Source: Limnohabitans kasalickyi (GTDB lineage: Bacteria > Pseudomonadota > Gammaproteobacteria > Burkholderiales > Burkholderiaceae_C). From it: 64,000 bases of DNA. The position numbers were made by a program, and so were the translations under genes. The notes beneath the pieces were generated by a model. That model searched no databases and was not told where the DNA came from. It saw nothing but the letters and a program-made list of their open reading frames with translations. The stretch spans positions 105,577 through 169,576 of the forward strand of contig OZ248419.1 in assembly GCA_965234325.1 (NCBI GenBank), given 5' to 3'. This document shows, in pieces, positions 60,032 to 64,000 of the stretch; within the stretch, counting starts at the first letter, position 1, and each line of letters starts with the position of its first letter.

Positions 60032-61060
60032 ATGAAATTCGTCACTGGCCCATCGCTGTGTGTGAGCGAGGGCTTCACAGAAGTCGCTTTGAAGCGTCGC
60101 ACGCTACTCGGCGCGGCATCTTTAGGCGTGACTGCCGCGTTGTTGCCCGTAGCAGTTCGCTCGGAGTCTGCCTATCCGAGCAAAGCCGTCACGCTGATTG
60201 TTCCGAATCCACCCGGTGGCAACACAGACATCTTGGCCCGTATTTTTTCAGTGCCATTGGCCAAGGCCCTCGGTCAGCCTGTGGTCGTTGAAAACCGCGC
60301 TGGTGCAGGAGGCGTGATTGGGATGACAGCTGCTGCCCGCGCCCCCGCTGATGGCCATACGCTCGGGCTTGGCAATTTGAGCGATCTGGTCGTCAGCCGA
60401 TACGCGCAGCCCAACGTTCCCTACGATCCCGCCAAAGACTTTGTTTCAGTGGCAACCTTGGCCAAGGTCTCCATCGTCGTGACGTGCCTGCCTTCTTTTC
60501 CTGCGAAATCGTTCCAAGAATTTTTGGCAATGGCCAAGGCCAACCCCGGCAAATACAAGTGCGGCACGGCGGGCAACGGCACCATGGGTCACCTCTGCCT
60601 CGAAGCGTTGCAGGCGGCGGCGGGTCTGGACATCGTCCACGTCCCTTACCGCGGGGGTGCGCCGGCGCTCAATGACTTGCTCGGTGGGCATATCGACTTG
60701 TTGATTGACGGCAGCGCCCTGTCACAGGTCAAGGCGGGCAAGCTCAAAGCGCTGGCCGTGACCGCTGAACGCATTCCTGTGCTGCCGAATGTGCCGACGA
60801 TCGGTGAATCAGGCGTACCCGGGTTCTCGTTTGGCAACTACTGGGGCTTGCTGATGCCGGCCGGCTCGCCTGCCGCTGCCGTCAATCGGGTCAACGCAGA
60901 AATCAAACGGCTCTTGGAACAACCTGAAATTCGCCAGCAGCTCGAAAGCGCTGGCTTCGCGCCACTTGCATCGACGCCAGTGGAGTATGGCCAAGCCCTG
61001 CAAAAGTCGTACGACCAAATGGGTCAAATCGTCAAAAAGGCCAAGATTACCTTCGACTGA
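60032..61060 (+). CDS. Bug/TctC-family solute receptor with Tat-type signal
   Basis: This 342-residue periplasmic binding protein has Bug motifs: YPSKAVTLIVPNPPGGNTDILAR near 48-70, GAGGVIGM at about 92-99 and the later HVPYRGGAPALNDLLGGHIDLL. Its signal has KRRTLLGAASLG at 21-32, a twin-arginine pattern followed by a hydrophobic stretch, so it may be exported folded. Bug proteins bind carboxylates or aromatic acids. No TctA/B genes adjoin it. The ATG at 60032 follows GGAGA. It is followed 51 bases later by a sulfatase gene. Confidence 0.9.
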   Translation: MKFVTGPSLCVSEGFTEVALKRRTLLGAASLGVTAALLPVAVRSESAYPSKAVTLIVPNPPGGNTDILARIFSVPLAKALGQPVVVENRAGAGGVIGMTAAARAPADGHTLGLGNLSDLVVSRYAQPNVPYDPAKDFVSVATLAKVSIVVTCLPSFPAKSFQEFLAMAKANPGKYKCGTAGNGTMGHLCLEALQAAAGLDIVHVPYRGGAPALNDLLGGHIDLLIDGSALSQVKAGKLKALAVTAERIPVLPNVPTIGESGVPGFSFGNYWGLLMPAGSPAAAVNRVNAEIKRLLEQPEIRQQLESAGFAPLASTPVEYGQALQKSYDQMGQIVKKAKITFD

Positions 61061-61111
61061 TCTGGGACACACCGCGGTGCCCATTCGAGTTGCCTATTGA
61101 ATCCAAGACCC

Positions 61112-62725
61112 ATGACCAGCAAACCCAACGTACTCCTGATCCTGGCCGATGACATGGGGTTCTCCGACATCGGTTGTTACGGCAGCGAAATTGACACCCC
61201 ACACATCGACCGGCTGGCGGCCGCGGGTGTGCGCTTCTCTCAGTTCTACAACACCGCCCGTTGCAGCCCTTCCAGGGCGTCGATGCTGACGGGTCTGCAC
61301 CCGCACCAAACGGGCATCGGCATCCTCACGAAGGACGATCGACCGCACGGCTACCCAGGCTCTCTGAATGACCGCTGCACCACCGTTGCCGAAATTTTGT
61401 CCGCAGCCGGATATGCGACGTCGCTCGTTGGGAAGTGGCATTTGGCCTCGAACATTCGGCAGCCCAACGATGCGTGGCCCACGCGACGCGGGTTCGATCA
61501 TTTTTATGGAACGCTCGCAGGTTCGTGCTCGTACTTCCAGCCCGCATCGCTCACCCGCGGGGAGCGCAATGTAGAAGCCGAGGCCACCGAAAAATCTGAC
61601 TACTACTACACGGACGCGATCTCGCAGGAGGCCTGTGCCTTTGTGCGTGAACAGTCACACGCCCAAAAGCCGTTCTTCATGTACGTCGCCTACACCGCGC
61701 CGCACTGGCCGCTTCAAGCGAGCGAAGAGGACATCGCCAAATACCGTGGTCGCTACGATGAAGGCTGGGATGTGCTGCGTGAACGACGGATGCAGCGATT
61801 GCGTGAATCAGGCTTGCTGGCGGACGCCGTGCCGGATTGCGAGCGAGATCCCGAGGAACCCGCCTGGGAACAGGCAGAACACAAAGCTTGGGAAGCGCGA
61901 CGCATGGAGGTCTATGCAGCCCAAGTGCACCGAATGGATCAGGGCATTGGCGAACTGCTGGCCACGCTTAAACAAACAGGACAACTTGAAAACACGCTGA
62001 TCTTTTTCTTGTCTGACAACGGGGCCTGCGCCGAAGTTCTTCCGCTGGACGGTAGCGCTGAAGCGTTCAAGAAGCGCAGGCCAGACCTCGATCGCCTGAA
62101 GCCACGCCATGGGGGCGATTTGCAGGTCGGCAACGAGCCTTCCATCGTTCCGGGATCGGAAGACACCTATGCCAGCTACGGCCGCGCTTGGGCTAATTTG
62201 TCCAACACGCCATTTCGGCTCTACAAGCGCTGGACACATGAGGGCGGCATCGCCACACCCTTGATCGTGCATTGGCCTGCAGGCGGAATGAATGACGGCG
62301 CCATCGTTCGAGCACCCTTTCAGCTGACCGACATATTGCCAACAATCTTGGAGGCCACGCAGGTTTTGTTGCCTCAGCACGGCAACAAACAAAATATTCC
62401 CAAAGGCGAAGGCTGCAGTTTCTTACCTGTTCTGCGTGGCGACCAGCCGACCGACCACACCTTGTATTGGGAGCACACCGGCAACGCTGCTATCCGGCGC
62501 GGTCGCTGGAAATTGGTGCGCGAATACCCCAAACCTTGGGAGCTTTATGACATGGACACCGATCGGGCAGAAAAGACAGACTTAGCCCTGTCGAACCGGG
62601 AGGTCGTTCGTGAACTGGTCGCGCAATGGGAGGCATGGGCCGACCGTGTCGGGGTGGTGCCTTGGGATCACGTACTTGCAGGGTACCGCGCCGAGGGCAA
62701 GAGCGAGGCAGACGCGGCTGGGTGA
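61112..62725 (+). CDS. Cytoplasmic type I sulfatase
   Basis: This 537-residue enzyme of the alkaline phosphatase superfamily carries the sulfatase signature CSPSR at 51-55. Cys51 must be converted to formylglycine to be active. Metal-binding Asp13 and Asp14 (LADDMG), GKWHLA and FFLSDNG complete the core. There is no signal peptide, so it should act on imported sulfate esters in the cytoplasm. The maturase is not in the window. It lies downstream of the Bug receptor and 21 bases before an IS3-family element. Substrate is unknown (arylsulfate or alkyl sulfate). Confidence 0.9.
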   Translation: MTSKPNVLLILADDMGFSDIGCYGSEIDTPHIDRLAAAGVRFSQFYNTARCSPSRASMLTGLHPHQTGIGILTKDDRPHGYPGSLNDRCTTVAEILSAAGYATSLVGKWHLASNIRQPNDAWPTRRGFDHFYGTLAGSCSYFQPASLTRGERNVEAEATEKSDYYYTDAISQEACAFVREQSHAQKPFFMYVAYTAPHWPLQASEEDIAKYRGRYDEGWDVLRERRMQRLRESGLLADAVPDCERDPEEPAWEQAEHKAWEARRMEVYAAQVHRMDQGIGELLATLKQTGQLENTLIFFLSDNGACAEVLPLDGSAEAFKKRRPDLDRLKPRHGGDLQVGNEPSIVPGSEDTYASYGRAWANLSNTPFRLYKRWTHEGGIATPLIVHWPAGGMNDGAIVRAPFQLTDILPTILEATQVLLPQHGNKQNIPKGEGCSFLPVLRGDQPTDHTLYWEHTGNAAIRRGRWKLVREYPKPWELYDMDTDRAEKTDLALSNREVVRELVAQWEAWADRVGVVPWDHVLAGYRAEGKSEADAAG

Positions 62726-62746
62726 TCCCGCAATGGCACGGTCAAC

Positions 62747-62790
62747 TGACCTGCCCCCACTAGCCGTACCACTGAATTAGAAGTTAGTCC
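62747..62790. repeat. Left terminal inverted repeat of the IS3 element
   Basis: The end begins TGACCTGCCC and keeps shared blocks AGCC, TACCA and AGTTAGTCC with the right end, giving an imperfect repeat of about 44 bases. Confidence 0.85.
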
Positions 62791-62802
62791 TAAGGGCCAA
62801 GG

Positions 62803-63633
62803 TTATTCCAAAACTTGATGGTTTGTATTTGCAGCAGCATTTGAGTTAATCCGATGCTGTTGCGCGAATTGAGCCGGTGGTATCCGACCCAAGCTGCTGT
62901 GTGGCCTGACTTCGTTGTAGTCTCTGCGCCACTCAGCGATGCACGTTCTAGCTTGGGGCAAGGTCTGAAACCATTGCTCGTTCAAGCACTCATCACGAAA
63001 CTTCCCATTGAAGCTCTCGATGTAGCCGTTTTGCATGGGCCTCCCTGGTTGAATCAAGATATGCCTCACACCATGCGCCGTTGCCCAAGCCATAAAAGCT
63101 CGACTCGTGAACTCAGGGCCGTTGTCTGTTCTTACAGCCAATGGGTAGCCCCTGAATATTGCAGCTTGGTCCAGCAAACGTGTCACGTATTGGCCTGAGA
63201 TGCCATAGTCCACTGCGATGTCAACGCACTCGTGACTGAAGTCATCGGCCACTGTGAGGCATTTGATCCTGCGACCGTTGGACAAGCTATCTGACACAAA
63301 GTCCATGCTCCACACCTCGTTGACGGTTTGCGCCAATTGCAGTGGCGCGCGTTCATTCAATGGCCGCTTGGCCTTCTTGCGACGGCGCACAGCCAAGTTG
63401 GCGTCTCGGTAAAGCCGGTAAACCCGCTTGTGGTTCACATGCGGGAACTCAGGGCGCAGCAAGTCATGGATGCGCCGATAACCAAACCTGCGGCGTACAT
63501 GGGCGATGTCCACGATGCGTTCGCATAGATCACGGGTGAGCTGATCTGGCTGAGGTGGGTTGCGATAGCTGTCGCGGCTTAGCCCCACAAGACGGCAGGC
63601 GTGGCGCTCGGACAGTTGATGGTCTTGGATCAT
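62803..63633 (-). CDS. IS3-family transposase OrfB (DDE integrase core)
   Basis: This 276-residue protein has the rve core with DDE residues: WSMDFVSD (Asp), RTDNGPEF (Asp), and GYIESFNGKFRDE (Glu). An HTH_21 region (RRRFGYRRIHDLL) precedes it. The reading frame is open upstream through the end of orfA, so the active enzyme is expected to be an OrfAB fusion made by -1 frameshifting near 63670. No stop interrupts it. Confidence 0.95.
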   Translation of the reverse strand: MIQDHQLSERHACRLVGLSRDSYRNPPQPDQLTRDLCERIVDIAHVRRRFGYRRIHDLLRPEFPHVNHKRVYRLYRDANLAVRRRKKAKRPLNERAPLQLAQTVNEVWSMDFVSDSLSNGRRIKCLTVADDFSHECVDIAVDYGISGQYVTRLLDQAAIFRGYPLAVRTDNGPEFTSRAFMAWATAHGVRHILIQPGRPMQNGYIESFNGKFRDECLNEQWFQTLPQARTCIAEWRRDYNEVRPHSSLGRIPPAQFAQQHRINSNAAANTNHQVLE

Positions 63634-63665
63634 CTTGCCAATCGCCTCGCGTTTGACCTGTGGGG

Positions 63666-63932
63666 CTAGCGCTTTACACCGAACACGCTCTTGAGCGCGT
63701 GAATATCCAGATGGGCCTCTGCCAATAGCTTCTTGAGCTTGGTGTTCTCGGATTCCAAATCTCGCAGCCTAGAAGCGTCAGAGGCCTCCATGCCACCAAA
63801 CTTGGAGCGCCACTTATAGAACGTGGGCTGACTAAAGCCGCCACTGCGGCAAAGCTCCTTGATGGACATGCCGGCTTCGGCTTGCTTGAGGAAAGCGATG
63901 ATTTGCTCATCTGTAAATCGTGTGGTCTTCAT
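63666..63932 (-). CDS. IS3-family transposase OrfA
   Basis: This 88-residue protein has an N-terminal helix-turn-helix (FTDEQIIAFLKQAEAGMSIKELCRSGGFSQPTFYKWRSKFGG) and a leucine-zipper-like coiled coil (LRDLESENTKLKKLLAEAHLDIHAL). It binds the IS ends and forms the N-terminal part of the OrfAB transposase. OrfB follows in the -1 frame. Confidence 0.95.
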   Translation of the reverse strand: MKTTRFTDEQIIAFLKQAEAGMSIKELCRSGGFSQPTFYKWRSKFGGMEASDASRLRDLESENTKLKKLLAEAHLDIHALKSVFGVKR

Positions 63933-63955
63933 ATCCGCAATTCTCCAGAATTTGC

Positions 63956-64000
63956 GGACTAACTGCCATTACTTTGGTAGGGCTGGTAGAGGGCAGGTCA
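63956..64000. repeat. Right terminal inverted repeat of the IS3 element
   Basis: The last bases of the window, read on the minus strand, begin TGACCTGCCC and match the left end imperfectly over about 45 bases. The terminus coincides with the window edge. Confidence 0.85.

Larger units (their letters stand above)
62747..64000 (-). mobile_element. IS3-family (IS407-group) insertion sequence, complete
   Basis: The element is 1254 bases long with imperfect terminal inverted repeats starting TGACCTGCCC at 62747 and, on the other strand, at 64000. It carries orfA and orfB in overlapping frames, the usual IS3 design with -1 frameshifting. The left flanking bases are CAAC (62743-62746). A matching four-base repeat would lie just outside the window. 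Its transposase is intact in sequence. Confidence 0.93.

Noticed and set aside
1..64000. tRNA or rRNA genes
   Set aside because: Intergenic spacers were read on both strands. None shows a cloverleaf or rRNA-like sequence. A tRNA search program would be decisive.

Overview
The window looks like a core chromosomal segment of a betaproteobacterium, most likely a freshwater Comamonadaceae member of the Limnohabitans/Rhodoferax type. The basis is gene content and order: rpmG end, ribF-ileS-lspA, lolC-lolD, a full ccmABCDEFGHI locus, tatD-PHP-yciO-trpS, many Liv/Tct/Bug transport proteins and a moderately high GC content. This placement is inference, because no 16S rRNA gene is present. I saw no rRNA, tRNA or CRISPR, and no gene-free stretch longer than about 200 bases.

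Layout. 1-3070: end of rpmG, then an rRNA m5C methyltransferase-like gene and a fatty-acid desaturase transcribed leftward, with a small DUF1653 gene diverging. 3076-6816: a two-subunit acyl-CoA dehydrogenase pair, purN and an HNH nuclease, with a long inverted repeat between the last two. 6927-11508: the classic ribF-ileS-lspA operon. 11650-18320: oxidoreductases (QorA-like, a degenerate SDR), three drug/metabolite-type permeases and a KefB-type antiporter. 18295-19228: a secreted EndoU-like nuclease with a very acidic small partner. 19307-24161: DUF3422 protein plus two tandem gamma-glutamyltransferases, one carrying a hexanucleotide microsatellite. 24270-26283: tctBA. 26399-29962: RpfE-like protein, recJ and a spermidine-synthase-like protein. 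30065-32467: lolCD and a mini DnaJ. 32492-34048: divergent nhaR and a cysteine-less IscR-like Rrf2 regulator. 34106-40853: tatD, PHP phosphoesterase, a DMT permease, yciO, a secreted protein, an M50 protease, trpS and an orphan response regulator. 41010-49046: the cytochrome c maturation operon with a FemX/GNAT-like gene translationally coupled at its head.

49864-57846 is the most interesting block. It holds a GntR/FCD regulator, five Liv ABC transporter genes, a Rieske oxygenase, a 2Fe-2S ferredoxin and a CLC family antiporter. All lie on the minus strand, mostly with overlapping stop/start codons from livK onward. The CLC protein carries the GNNL, GREGT and KGGEVTP signatures that I associate with fluoride-type (CLC-F) antiporters. 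This suggests a regulated uptake-and-oxidation unit for an aromatic or related acid, possibly one whose breakdown releases fluoride. Two similar GntR-type operator candidates lie 63 bp apart at its head.

58042-64000: DUF2237 and an unknown exported protein, then an accessory-looking stretch (LysR regulator, Tat-exported Bug-type receptor, cytoplasmic sulfatase) ending in a complete IS3-family (IS407-group) element whose right terminal repeat coincides with the last base of the window.
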